In this document: positions 44,942 through 53,755 of the stretch, piece after piece
Layout of the letters: each line of letters opens with the position of its first letter
How positions within the stretch are numbered: the stretch's first letter is position 1
Source: Clostridiales bacterium UBA2432
GTDB lineage: Bacteria > Bacillota > Clostridia > Lachnospirales > Vallitaleaceae
Length of the DNA: 64,000 nucleotides
Direction: 5' to 3'
Assembly: GCA_002342805.1 (NCBI GenBank)
Contig: DDQW01000014.1
Span: forward strand, 15,090-79,089
Notes under the pieces: generated by a model
Seen by the model: the letters and a program-made list of their open reading frames with translations, nothing else
Told to the model about the DNA's origin: nothing
Database searches by the model: none
Program-made: the position numbers and the translations under genes

Positions 44942-44976
44942 AAAAGCAGTCCCTTAAAGTCAAGGTGACTGCTTTT
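44942..44976 (-). terminator. Terminator of the chvE-gguA-gguB operon
   Basis: Arms AAAAGCAGTC/GACTGCTTTT plus CCTT/AAGG form a stem with one bulge. On the minus strand it ends in TTTTTTTCAT. It separates the transporter from the sensor operon. Confidence 0.8.
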
Positions 44977-45023
44977 ATTATAGCAAAGATTATATTCTTT
45001 GAGTATGTATTTACGAATATTCT

Positions 45024-46199
45024 TTAATTCTTTGACTTTGTAAAGATATCAAAAAGTACCGCTAATACAAGGACTAAACCTTTGATTGCTTGTTGCCAGT
45101 CAATTCCAAGCCCAACTAGGGACATCCCGTTGTTCATAACACCCATAACGAGACCACCGATAATGGCACCAATAACTGTTCCGACACCACCACTTGCCGA
45201 CGCTCCACCAATGAAACAAGATGCAATGGCGTCAAGTTCAAAACTTTGTCCGGCTTTTGGTGTCGCTGCATTTAATCGTGCGGCAAAAACAAGACCGGAA
45301 AGTGCAGATAAGAAGCCCATATTAGTATATACAAGGAACATGGTTCGATCTGTTTTTACACCAGATAATGCAGCCGCTTTTTCATTACCTCCCAGTGCAT
45401 ATACGTGACGTCCAAAAATCGTTTTTGATGTAATGAAGGTATAAACCACAATAAGTAAAAGAAGTAGAATGAAAATATTGGGAAGACCTCGATAACTTGC
45501 CATAACAAGGGTAAATGCATTTAATGCAGCCACAAGTAAAATCATTTGCCCCAAGAAGAAACTAAAAGGAAGTACTTCTAATCCATAGGATTTATTGCTA
45601 TTTCGCTCTCTAAACATAAAATATACAATGACTGCTGAAAGAGCAACGCCTAAGATTATGGTTAAAAAATATCCTCCGGTTGCTGCGTAGAACGGATCCG
45701 ACATAAATCCTGAACTTATTACTGTAAATTGATCCGGGAAGGGAGCAAGACTTCGTCCACCAAGGACAACCATGGCAAGTCCTCTAAACATAAGCATTCC
45801 ACCTAGGGTTACAATGAAGGCAGGTACTTTGAAGAATGCAATAACACTCCCTTGTAATGCACCGATAAGTGCACCGAGTAATAAGCTAAGAATTGTAACG
45901 ACAATAAAATTCATTTCATAGGTAATCATTAGCGTTGCGGCCACGGCACCGACAAAAGCAACGACTGAACCGACGGATAAATCAATATTCCCTGTTAAGA
46001 TAACCAATAGCATACCTATGGCTAATATAAGAATATAACTATTTTGTAAGATAAGATTGGTTATATTCAATGGTTGTAATAAGATTCCGTTTGTCAATAT
46101 TGCAAATAAAATCATAATCGAAATCAGTGCGATAATCATACCATATTGACGCATATTCGATTTAAGTAATTTTTTTATTGCTCCAGATTTTTCACTCAT
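45024..46199 (-). CDS. gguB: Multiple-monosaccharide ABC transporter permease
   Basis: This membrane protein (391 residues, about ten segments) belongs to the BPD_transp_2 family: GNIDLSVGSVVAFVGA, FKVPAFIVTLGGMLMFRGLA, and ALGGNEKAAALSGVKTDRT are diagnostic. With chvE and gguA it makes a GguAB-ChvE type importer for several monosaccharides. Its start overlaps the gguA stop by 4 bp. A strong terminator follows. NCBI often names this subunit mmsB. Confidence 0.93.
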   Translation of the reverse strand: MSEKSGAIKKLLKSNMRQYGMIIALISIMILFAILTNGILLQPLNITNLILQNSYILILAIGMLLVILTGNIDLSVGSVVAFVGAVAATLMITYEMNFIVVTILSLLLGALIGALQGSVIAFFKVPAFIVTLGGMLMFRGLAMVVLGGRSLAPFPDQFTVISSGFMSDPFYAATGGYFLTIILGVALSAVIVYFMFRERNSNKSYGLEVLPFSFFLGQMILLVAALNAFTLVMASYRGLPNIFILLLLLIVVYTFITSKTIFGRHVYALGGNEKAAALSGVKTDRTMFLVYTNMGFLSALSGLVFAARLNAATPKAGQSFELDAIASCFIGGASASGGVGTVIGAIIGGLVMGVMNNGMSLVGLGIDWQQAIKGLVLVLAVLFDIFTKSKN

Positions 46200-47740
46200 G
46201 CCTTTGCCTCCTGTTTATTAATTACATGCTTCATGATTTTTTCTTGAGTTGCCTCACCTTTCATGAGTTCTCCGGTTAACTTCCCTTCACTCATAACATA
46301 GATTCGGTCACAAATACCTAAAATCTCAGGCATTTCTGATGAAATAACAATAACACTTTTACCCTCATCTACAAGTTGATTGATAATGGTATAAATCTCG
46401 TATTTGGCACCCACATCGATTCCACGTGTCGGTTCATCCAAAATAAGTATATCCGGTTTTGTATTAATCCATTTGCTTAGAACAACTTTTTGTTGATTTC
46501 CACCGGAAAGATTCTTGGCTTTTTGTGTAATTCCGGATGATTTAATATTCATTTTTTTACGATATTCTTCACCCACCGTTATTTCTTTTCGATTATTTAC
46601 CACGTTGTTTTTTGAAATTGCCTTTAAGTTTGCTAGCGAAATATTTGTTTTCAAATCTTCCTCTAATATTAAACCAAGGCTTTTACGATCCTCCGTCACA
46701 TAAGCAAATCCAGCTTTTATGGCATCACTCACGGAATGAAGATGCAGTTCTTTACCCTCTTTAATGATTGTACCTGTAACATTTTTTCCATAGGCTTTTC
46801 CAAAAAGACTCATGGCTAGTTCCGTTCTTCCTGCTCCCATTAAGCCCGCAAGGCCTAATACCTCTCCACGATTTAAATGAAAATCAATATTTTTAATCAC
46901 TTGTCGATCTTCATGTTCCGGATGATAGACACTCCAGTTTTTTACTTCAAGAACTTTTTCACTGGAATTACTTTCATGAATTGGGAATCGATTGGTCAAT
47001 TCACGTCCAACCATACCTTTGATAATCCGATCTTCCGAGATTCCTTCTTCTTCAACAGAAATTGTTTCAATGGTTTGACCGTCACGTAAAATCGTTACGC
47101 TATCTGCTATTTTTTCAACTTCATTTAATTTATGTGAGATTAAGATGGATGTAATTCCATGTTCTTTCAACTCTAATATTAAGTCTAACAGGTTTTCACT
47201 GTCATCTTCATTTAACGCTGCTGTCGGTTCATCAAGGATGAGTAACTCTACTCGCTTTGATAATGCTTTTGCTATTTCTACAAGCTGTTGCTTGCCGACT
47301 CCAATTTGTGTAATCAATGTTTTGGGAGATTCTTTTAATTTGACGCGTTTTAAAAGTTCACCGGTTTTTGATGCTGTCTCTTTCCAATCAATAATGCCCT
47401 TACTGGCTTGCTCATTGCCTAAAAATATATTTTCTGCAATAGATAAATAAGGGATCAATGCTAACTCTTGATGAATGATAACGATTCCTTTTTTTTCACT
47501 TTCCTTAATATCTCTAAATTGACACACTTCACCATTGTAAACAATATCACCTTCATAAGTTCCAAATTCATGAACACCGCTTAAGACCTTCATCAATGTT
47601 GATTTTCCCGCACCATTTTCTCCAACGAGGGCGTGTATTTCACCTTTTTTCACTGAAAAATTAACATCATCAAGAGCTTTAACACCAGGGAAGGTTTTTG
47701 TAATGTGCTTCATTTCCAAAATATGATCTGACATACTCAT
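46196..47740 (-). CDS. gguA: Multiple-monosaccharide ABC transporter ATPase
   Basis: Two ABC modules in one chain (514 residues): the first has Walker A GENGAGKSTLMK and Walker B LLILDEPTAAL; the second has the weak loop GLMGAGRTELAM, signature LSGGNQQKVVLSKW and LILDEPTRGIDVG. This split is the rule for MglA/AraG/GguA-type importers. It lies between chvE and gguB, with an 89-bp gap before it that holds a small hairpin. NCBI often names it mmsA. Confidence 0.94.
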   Translation of the reverse strand: MSMSDHILEMKHITKTFPGVKALDDVNFSVKKGEIHALVGENGAGKSTLMKVLSGVHEFGTYEGDIVYNGEVCQFRDIKESEKKGIVIIHQELALIPYLSIAENIFLGNEQASKGIIDWKETASKTGELLKRVKLKESPKTLITQIGVGKQQLVEIAKALSKRVELLILDEPTAALNEDDSENLLDLILELKEHGITSILISHKLNEVEKIADSVTILRDGQTIETISVEEEGISEDRIIKGMVGRELTNRFPIHESNSSEKVLEVKNWSVYHPEHEDRQVIKNIDFHLNRGEVLGLAGLMGAGRTELAMSLFGKAYGKNVTGTIIKEGKELHLHSVSDAIKAGFAYVTEDRKSLGLILEEDLKTNISLANLKAISKNNVVNNRKEITVGEEYRKKMNIKSSGITQKAKNLSGGNQQKVVLSKWINTKPDILILDEPTRGIDVGAKYEIYTIINQLVDEGKSVIVISSEMPEILGICDRIYVMSEGKLTGELMKGEATQEKIMKHVINKQEAKA

Positions 47741-47782
47741 GCTCCTTCGCTTGGGAAATTCCCATCATATTATTGTGATGAT

Positions 47783-47808
47783 ATAAGGGCAGCATACGCC
47801 ACCCTTAT
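47783..47808 (-). other. Intergenic hairpin between chvE and gguA
   Basis: ATAAGGG/CCCTTAT (7 bp) flanks a 12-nt loop, and no T-run follows. Such hairpins can protect or partly end the transcript so that the binding protein is made in excess. Confidence 0.45.
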
Positions 47809-47829
47809 GAATTGTTTTACTTGTTATGT

Positions 47830-48897
47830 TTATTCACCTGTTATTTCACTTTTTTCGTAGTATCCACTACCTACAAGAACTTCTTCCCAGTTATTAATAT
47901 CCACAGATACCGGCTCAAGTAAGTATGAAGGAACGACTTTAACACCGTTGTCATATGTTGTTGTATCATTTACAGGAGCTTCTTCATCTTTAAGAATAGC
48001 GTCGGCCATTTCAACAGCTTTTTTTGCTAATTCACGTGTATCTTTAAATACTGTTTGTGTTTGTTCGCCGGCTAAGATGGATTTTACTGAAGCTAACTCA
48101 GCATCTTGACCAGTAACGATTGGAAGTGGATTATCACCAGAACCATATCCTACACCTTTAAGTGAAGATAGGATACCGATTGAAATACCATCATATGGTG
48201 ATAAAACTGCATCAAGGCGCTCATTTGTATAGTTTGCACTTAATAAGTTGTCCATACGTGTTTGAGCTAAAGCGCCGTCCCAACGAAGTGTTGCCACTTG
48301 CTGTACATCTGTTTGTCCTGATTTAACAACAAGTTTACCTTCATCAATATACGGTTGCAAGACACTCATTGCACCATCAAAGAAGAAATATGCATTGTTA
48401 TCATCTGGTGATCCTGCAAATAATTCAATGTTAAAAGGACCTGCTTGATTTTCAAGATCCAGTGCATCAACGATATATGAACCTTGTTGTACACCAACTT
48501 TGAAGTTGTCAAATGTCGCATAATAAGTTACATGTTCCGTGTTACGAATCAAACGATCATAAGCAACGACTTGAATACCTTCGTCAGCCGCTTTACTTAA
48601 TACATCAGTTAAAGATTCGCCGTCAATTGATGCAACAACCATAACCTTTACACCTTTTGTAATCATGTTTTCGATTTGTGCTACTTGGTTTTCAACAACG
48701 TCTTCTGCATATTGTAAATCTGTTGTATACCCTAAAGCTTCAAATTCTTTAACCATGTTATCTCCATCAGCAACCCAACGTTCTGATGATTTTGTCGGCA
48801 TCGCAATACCTACATCGACGCCTCCGCCTTGACTACCGCACCCCACACTACCTAAAACAAGAACTGCAACAATGAGTAATGTTAATAATTTTTTCAT
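47830..48897 (-). CDS. chvE: ChvE-like monosaccharide-binding lipoprotein
   Basis: The lipobox LGSVGC places the lipid at C20. The mature part (355 residues in all) is very close to ChvE: VGIAMPTKSSERWVADGDNM, DLQYAEDVVENQVAQIENM, VVAYDRLIRNTEHVTYYATF, LFAGSPDDNNAYFFFDGAMS and VLSPYDGISIGILSSLKGVG. ChvE binds several aldoses such as glucose, galactose, arabinose and xylose. It is the first gene of the importer operon, behind a TATAAT with a weak -35, which suits control by the YesN-type regulator. Confidence 0.95.
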   Translation of the reverse strand: MKKLLTLLIVAVLVLGSVGCGSQGGGVDVGIAMPTKSSERWVADGDNMVKEFEALGYTTDLQYAEDVVENQVAQIENMITKGVKVMVVASIDGESLTDVLSKAADEGIQVVAYDRLIRNTEHVTYYATFDNFKVGVQQGSYIVDALDLENQAGPFNIELFAGSPDDNNAYFFFDGAMSVLQPYIDEGKLVVKSGQTDVQQVATLRWDGALAQTRMDNLLSANYTNERLDAVLSPYDGISIGILSSLKGVGYGSGDNPLPIVTGQDAELASVKSILAGEQTQTVFKDTRELAKKAVEMADAILKDEEAPVNDTTTYDNGVKVVPSYLLEPVSVDINNWEEVLVGSGYYEKSEITGE

Positions 48898-48929
48898 ATT
48901 TTGCTCCTTTCAAATCTTGATATGAACTC

Positions 48930-48935
48930 ATTATA
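48930..48935 (-). promoter_or_regulatory. -10 element of chvE
   Basis: TATAAT on the minus strand, with no consensus -35 at 17 bp. GTATT repeats (48937-48958 region) and the inverted pair GGGAAAAT/ATTTTCCC (48970-49000) lie upstream and may bind a regulator. Confidence 0.5.
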
Positions 48936-49000
48936 CGTATTATTCTAGTATTTGTATTTACAGGAATCGGGGAAAATTTATAAAATGATGTTATTTTCCC

Positions 49001-49029
49001 TTGACTTTTATTGAGAATGATTATAGAAT
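49001..49029 (+). promoter_or_regulatory. Iron-regulated promoter with Fur-like box
   Basis: TTGACT (49001-49006), 17 bp and TAGAAT (49024-49029) form the promoter. TGAGAATGATTATAG at 49012-49026 matches the 7-1-7 Fur consensus (TGATAATNATTATCA) at 11 of 14 fixed positions and covers the spacer and -10. Confidence 0.6.
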
Positions 49030-49072
49030 TCATTTAGAAATTATAAAACCATTTTAAGACAAGGAGATTATT

Positions 49073-50116
49073 ATGTATTTACAAAAAAAGGTTTTTTCTA
49101 TATTTTCTATATTAACTCTTACATTATTGATTGCCGGATGCGCAACTCGTCCTGAGCTTTCAACAGAGTCTGCTTCCGGCAGTTCATCTGAAACAACAGA
49201 TTCTAACTATCCCATAACCATTACACATGCACTGGGTGAAACGGTGATTGAATCTAAGCCTGAGCGCATTGCTACAATTTCATGGGGAAATCAAGATACC
49301 CCTTTAGCCCTTGGTGTCCTTCCTGTAGGTGTCTCTACCGCAAATTATGGCGTGACTGATGGTAGTGGACTATTGCCTTGGACTAAGGAAGCTTTTGAAA
49401 ATCTAGGTGTTACACAAGCACTTTTATTTGACGATGTTGCCGGATTAGATTTTGAAGCTATAAGCGATGTGCAACCGGATGTTATCCTAGCTGCTTATTC
49501 AGGAATTACTCAAGAAGAATATGATTTGCTCAGTGAGATTGCACCTGTTGTTGCCTATCGAACCGCACCTTGGCAAACATTTTGGCGTGATCAGATTATC
49601 TATGATGCCATGGGTATAGGGTTGGAAGCCGAGGGAAAAGCTCTCGTTTCTGATCTAGAACAGCTTATTGAAGAAAAAACAGCGACGTACCCAGAGCTTA
49701 ATGGAATCAAAGCCGCTTTCTTCTATTTTAATCCAACGGATCTTGGCAAATTTTATGTTTATCTTCCTTCGGATCCTCGCGCAGCATATCTTCTCGACCT
49801 AGGCATGGAATTTCCGGATAGTGTCAAGGCATTGACTGAAGATTCATCGAGCTTTGCCCTAGAGCTGAGTGCAGAAAATGTTGACCGTCTTGATGATATC
49901 GATCTAATTATTACCTATGGCACAGACGGATTACTTGAATCTTTACAAAAGGATCCTTTAATCAGTACCTTGCCTGCCGTTCAAAATGGTTCAGTCGCTA
50001 TTATTGAAGATGCTACACCACTTGCAGCTTCAGGTACCCCAAGCGCTCTATCCATACCGGCAACCATCGATGAATACTTAGCCATCCTTGCAGAAGCGGT
50101 GAAAACAGACCAATGA
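49073..50116 (+). CDS. Iron-siderophore ABC transporter binding lipoprotein
   Basis: Lipobox LLIAGC gives the lipid at C23. The mature part is a type III (FecB/FepB-like) binding protein: ITHALGETVIESKPERIATI, then WGNQDTPLALGVLPVG, and a long helix linking two lobes. It binds ferric siderophore, or possibly heme or vitamin B12, outside the cell. The four-gene order binding protein-permease-permease-ATPase and the Fur-like box favour iron. Its stop overlaps the next start by 4 bp. AAGGAG precedes the start. Confidence 0.88.
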   Translation: MYLQKKVFSIFSILTLTLLIAGCATRPELSTESASGSSSETTDSNYPITITHALGETVIESKPERIATISWGNQDTPLALGVLPVGVSTANYGVTDGSGLLPWTKEAFENLGVTQALLFDDVAGLDFEAISDVQPDVILAAYSGITQEEYDLLSEIAPVVAYRTAPWQTFWRDQIIYDAMGIGLEAEGKALVSDLEQLIEEKTATYPELNGIKAAFFYFNPTDLGKFYVYLPSDPRAAYLLDLGMEFPDSVKALTEDSSSFALELSAENVDRLDDIDLIITYGTDGLLESLQKDPLISTLPAVQNGSVAIIEDATPLAASGTPSALSIPATIDEYLAILAEAVKTDQ

Positions 50117-51111
50117 AAAAAATAAATCCTCTTTTGCTAATTGTACTGAGCATAATAGGTTTAAGCATCAGCATACTTGCGTCTCTTGCTTTTGGAGCAC
50201 GGCACATTGGCTTTCTTGAAGTTATTCAATCACTAATATATAACCAAGAAGAAACACTCAACCAAATTGTCGTACATGAACGCATTCCTCGGACCTTGTT
50301 TGGAATTGTCGCCGGAGCTTCCCTGGGAATATCCGGTGCACTTATGCAAGCCATCACTCGAAATCCCATAGCGGATCCAAGTATCCTTGGTGTTAATACC
50401 GGCGCATCCCTTTTTGTGGTTGCCGGTATTGCCTTTTTAAATATTGGTCGTCCCATTGAATATATTGGATTAGCGTTACTCGGTTCAAGTATTGTTGCCC
50501 TTTTTGTTTTTGGTATAAGCTCTTTAGGCGCATCCGGTAGCACCCCCATCAAGTTAGCATTAGCCGGTGCTGCTACAAGTGCAGCATTATCATCCATCAT
50601 CAGCGCCATCGTATTACCTCGAACGGATTCAATGACAAACTTTCGTTTCTGGCAAGTCGGTAGTATCAGTGGTGCCACATGGGAGGGAATGCTTACTGTC
50701 CTTCCCTTTTTATTGATTGGTTTAGTCATTGGCCTCTTCTCATCCTCAACACTTGATGCACTTGCACTAGGCGATGAATTAGCCATAGGTCTAGGTGTCC
50801 GGACTGGTATTGTCCGACTTTTAAGTACCGGAGCAGGAGTTATCCTCTGCGGTGCCACGACAGCCATTGCCGGTCCAATCGGATTCATCGGATTGATGGT
50901 ACCGCATTCTGTCCGTTTGCTTCTTGGCCCAAGTATGAAGCGTCTCATTCCCATGTCTGCAGTTTTGGGAGCCATCTTGCTCTTATTAGCTGATGTCATC
51001 GGTCGTCTCATCGGTTCTCCAAGCGAACTAGAATCCGGAATTGTGACGGCATTTATTGGAGCGCCTATTCTTATTCTTATTGCAATGAAAGCGAAGGTGA
51101 AATCTTTATGA
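50113..51111 (+). CDS. FecCD-type iron-siderophore permease 1
   Basis: The 332-residue membrane protein has about nine segments and the FecCD marks HERIPRTLFGIVAGASLGISGALMQ (split here by family motifs GASLGISG and NPIADPSILGVN), and the EAA-like stretch with GPIGFIGLMVPHSVRLLLG. It forms a pore with the second permease. It overlaps both neighbours by 4 bp, which couples translation. Confidence 0.92.
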   Translation: MKKINPLLLIVLSIIGLSISILASLAFGARHIGFLEVIQSLIYNQEETLNQIVVHERIPRTLFGIVAGASLGISGALMQAITRNPIADPSILGVNTGASLFVVAGIAFLNIGRPIEYIGLALLGSSIVALFVFGISSLGASGSTPIKLALAGAATSAALSSIISAIVLPRTDSMTNFRFWQVGSISGATWEGMLTVLPFLLIGLVIGLFSSSTLDALALGDELAIGLGVRTGIVRLLSTGAGVILCGATTAIAGPIGFIGLMVPHSVRLLLGPSMKRLIPMSAVLGAILLLLADVIGRLIGSPSELESGIVTAFIGAPILILIAMKAKVKSL

Positions 51112-52136
51112 GCGATTTAAGGACAACTACACTTCTTATGGGATTTCGTCGACGTCGATTGCGCTGGACTTTTTCCACAAGTTTGCTGATGATCATAGTC
51201 TTCGTATTATCGTGTATGGCTTTAGTCCTAGGTAACACAATCTACCCATTATCAACTGTTCTAAGCGTTCTAGGGGGCGAATCAATTCAAGGAGCAACAT
51301 TTGCTATTTATACATTGCGCCTACCTCGAATGCTTACCGGTCTCTTTGTTGGCCTTGCTTTTGGCATTGCCGGAAGCACCTTTCAGAACCTATTACGTAA
51401 TCCCCTGGCAAGTCCTGATATTATCGGTATCACTTCCGGTTCAAGTATTGCTGCTGTTTTTTGCATTCTTATTCTAGGACTAAGTGGTCCCCTTGTATCT
51501 ATTGCAGCTGTAATATCCGGTCTTTTGGTCGCTTTAATAATCTATCTATTGTCTCGCAATGGTGGATTTTCGGGTGGAAAACTCATTCTCATCGGAATCG
51601 GTATACAGGCAATGATCCAATCTGCCATATCCTATCTGATTCTTCGTTCCAATCAAAATGATATTCCAAGTGCCCTTCGTTGGCTTAGTGGCAGCTTAAA
51701 TGGGGTGCGTTTATCCGCACTTCCCGGCTTAGTGAGCTTTGTTCTTATTTTTTCTAGTCTGATTATTCTCTTAGGAGGGCACTTACGAATTCTTGAACTG
51801 AGTGAGCAAACTGCAACAAGCCTTGGTGTGCGCACTGATTTGATTCGTATACTTTTAGTTTTATCCGGTGTCTTTTTGATTGCATATGCCACCGCAGTCA
51901 CCGGTCCCATCGCTTTTGTTTCTTTTTTGTCCGGCCCCATTGCCAAAAAATGGGTTGGCCGTGGATTGCCAAGTGAATTTCCTGCAGGACTTATTGGTGC
52001 TATTTTGGTACTTGGATCCGATCTAATCGGCCAGTATGCCTTTTCAACACGATTTCCTGTTGGTGTTATTACCGGTATTCTTGGCTCCCCCTATTTATTG
52101 TACTTAATCATTCGAATGAATCGACAAGGAGGTTAA
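51108..52136 (+). CDS. FecCD-type iron-siderophore permease 2
   Basis: Of 342 residues and about nine segments, it has RLPRMLTGLFVGLAFGIAGS, LLRNPLASPDIIGITSGSSI and TGPIAFVSFLSGPIAKKW. It pairs with permease 1 as in FepD/FepG. It overlaps permease 1 by 4 bp, and the ATPase gene begins 2 bp after its stop. Confidence 0.92.
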   Translation: MSDLRTTTLLMGFRRRRLRWTFSTSLLMIIVFVLSCMALVLGNTIYPLSTVLSVLGGESIQGATFAIYTLRLPRMLTGLFVGLAFGIAGSTFQNLLRNPLASPDIIGITSGSSIAAVFCILILGLSGPLVSIAAVISGLLVALIIYLLSRNGGFSGGKLILIGIGIQAMIQSAISYLILRSNQNDIPSALRWLSGSLNGVRLSALPGLVSFVLIFSSLIILLGGHLRILELSEQTATSLGVRTDLIRILLVLSGVFLIAYATAVTGPIAFVSFLSGPIAKKWVGRGLPSEFPAGLIGAILVLGSDLIGQYAFSTRFPVGVITGILGSPYLLYLIIRMNRQGG

Positions 52137-52138
52137 TT

Positions 52139-52951
52139 ATGTGTCCGCACCCATTATTAGAAAGCCGTCATCTTGTATCCGGTTATGGCGATCAAGTTGT
52201 TGTCAATGATGTGAGCTTATCCATTCCAAAAAATAAAATCAGTGTTATTATTGGTTCGAATGCCTGTGGCAAATCGACACTTCTAAAAACTTTGGCAAGG
52301 CTTATTAAACCTATGTCCGGTCAAATCACTTTAGACAATAAACGATTAGACCGCATTCCTTCAAAGCAATTAGCCCGTCATCTGGGTCTTTTGCCCCAGT
52401 CGCCCATTGTTCCTGAAGGAATTACTGTGTCTGACTTGGTTTCACGAGGACGGTTTCCATACCAGTCTTTATTTAAAGGATTGTCTGCCAAAGATTATGA
52501 GGCTATCGAGGCTGCTTTAGATATAATGGGCATCAAAGATTTAGCCGATCATCCTGTTGATGAGCTGTCCGGAGGACAACGTCAACGTGTTTGGATCGCC
52601 ATGGCCTTAGCACAAGATACAGACATCTTGTTTTTAGACGAGCCCACAACCTATCTTGATATTACCTATCAGATTGAAATATTAGACCTTTTGACCGATC
52701 TTAATAGACGTCGTAAAACCACCATTGTTATGGTTTTACACGATATTAATTTAACGGCACGTTATGCAGATTATATTTTTGCTATTAAACAAGGAAAATT
52801 AATAGGTGAAGGGAGTCCTTCTCAGATTATTAGTGAAGAATTCATTGAATCCGTCTTTGGATTAGAGTGTAAAGTCATACGTGACCCTGTATCAAATACA
52901 CCCTTTATGGTTCCTAAAGGGCGCCATCATGTTTTAGAAGCCTGCTCTTAA
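52139..52951 (+). CDS. Iron-siderophore ABC transporter ATPase
   Basis: This 270-residue ATPase of the FepC/FhuC type has Walker A GSNACGKST, Q-loop LPQSPIVPEGITV, signature LSGGQRQRVWIAMALAQ, Walker B ILFLDEPTTYLD and H-loop VLHDINLTARYAD. It powers the two permeases. The end overlaps the convergent esterase gene by 4 bp inside a 12-bp hairpin. Confidence 0.94.
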   Translation: MCPHPLLESRHLVSGYGDQVVVNDVSLSIPKNKISVIIGSNACGKSTLLKTLARLIKPMSGQITLDNKRLDRIPSKQLARHLGLLPQSPIVPEGITVSDLVSRGRFPYQSLFKGLSAKDYEAIEAALDIMGIKDLADHPVDELSGGQRQRVWIAMALAQDTDILFLDEPTTYLDITYQIEILDLLTDLNRRRKTTIVMVLHDINLTARYADYIFAIKQGKLIGEGSPSQIISEEFIESVFGLECKVIRDPVSNTPFMVPKGRHHVLEACS

Positions 52952-52967
52952 TCGCGCAGGCTTCTAA
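52934..52967. terminator. Hairpin spanning both stop codons of convergent genes
   Basis: TTAGAAGCCTGC (52934-52945) and GCAGGCTTCTAA (52956-52967) are exact complements around a 10-nt loop. Both stop codons lie in or at the loop. No T-run follows on either strand, so ending may need another factor. Confidence 0.55.
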
Positions 52968-53742
52968 TCCAATGCATAAATTTCAAAACTTCTTGGTCCC
53001 AAAAGGCCCACTCATGAGCTCCCGGACCTTCATAATATTTATAGTCTAGCTTAAGGGCATCTAGTTGTTTACAAAAAATAGCCGTACTTTCCAATATAAA
53101 GTCATCTGTCCCACAACTGAGATACATGTTGGGACGTTCTTCTTTCTTCGCTACTAAATCCGCTGCTAACCACAGTAAATCCTCCGGACCGCCTACAACA
53201 TGATGAACATCATCAAATACTAACCGAATGTCTGCTTCTAGCCGTTTTAACCAGGCTTCTGCATCATCTGCAATGGCTTCAGCCGCTGTTTGGGCCATTA
53301 GCAAAGCACCTGAAAAAGAACCGATAACACTATATCGATCCGGATAGGTCATACCAATCTTCATGGCGCCATAGCCACCCATTGAGAGACCGGCTATAAA
53401 TGTGTACTTTGGATCCTGTGTAATCGGGAACCATTTTTTAAGATACTTAGGAATTTCTTCCGTAATTTGTGTGAAATAAGGATCTCCATGAGCCATATCT
53501 GTATAAAAGGATTTTCCTCCTTCAGGCATAACCACGGCAAATCCCAAGTCAGCTGCATAACGTTCAATCGATGTCATTCGGGCCCACTTTGTATAATCAT
53601 CCGTGTATCCATGAAGCAGATATAGGACCGGATACTTTCCCTCTTCATCATAAAACCCTCGATCTTCATCGGGTAGGATAACGTTCATCCCCATATACTT
53701 ATTCATAACATCCGATGGATAGTTAACTTGAAATAATGACAT
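52948..53742 (-). CDS. Alpha/beta-hydrolase esterase (FrmB/acetylesterase type)
   Basis: Start MSLFQVNYPSDVM at 53742 has AAAGGAGGAG just upstream; the longer frame to 53778 overlaps the previous gene. The Esterase (PF00756) fold has an oxyanion loop YLLHGYTDD, nucleophile S120 in GLSMGGYGA, then aspartate in CGTDDFI and histidine in GAHEWAFWD. Relatives include S-formylglutathione hydrolase and carbohydrate acetyl or feruloyl esterases. No signal peptide is present. It follows the diguanylate cyclase by 13 bp. A sugar-ester role is plausible near pectin genes but not shown. Confidence 0.87.
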   Translation of the reverse strand: MSLFQVNYPSDVMNKYMGMNVILPDEDRGFYDEEGKYPVLYLLHGYTDDYTKWARMTSIERYAADLGFAVVMPEGGKSFYTDMAHGDPYFTQITEEIPKYLKKWFPITQDPKYTFIAGLSMGGYGAMKIGMTYPDRYSVIGSFSGALLMAQTAAEAIADDAEAWLKRLEADIRLVFDDVHHVVGGPEDLLWLAADLVAKKEERPNMYLSCGTDDFILESTAIFCKQLDALKLDYKYYEGPGAHEWAFWDQEVLKFMHWIRSLRD

Positions 53743-53755
53743 ATGCTCCTCCTTT

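Noticed and set aside
50226..51011. 261-codon open frame on the minus strand
   Set aside because: It is antisense to the first FecCD permease; the Lys/Pro/Arg-rich translation is typical of a shadow of a membrane gene.
51653..51946. 97-codon open frame on the minus strand
   Set aside because: It is antisense to the second FecCD permease, with no start signal.
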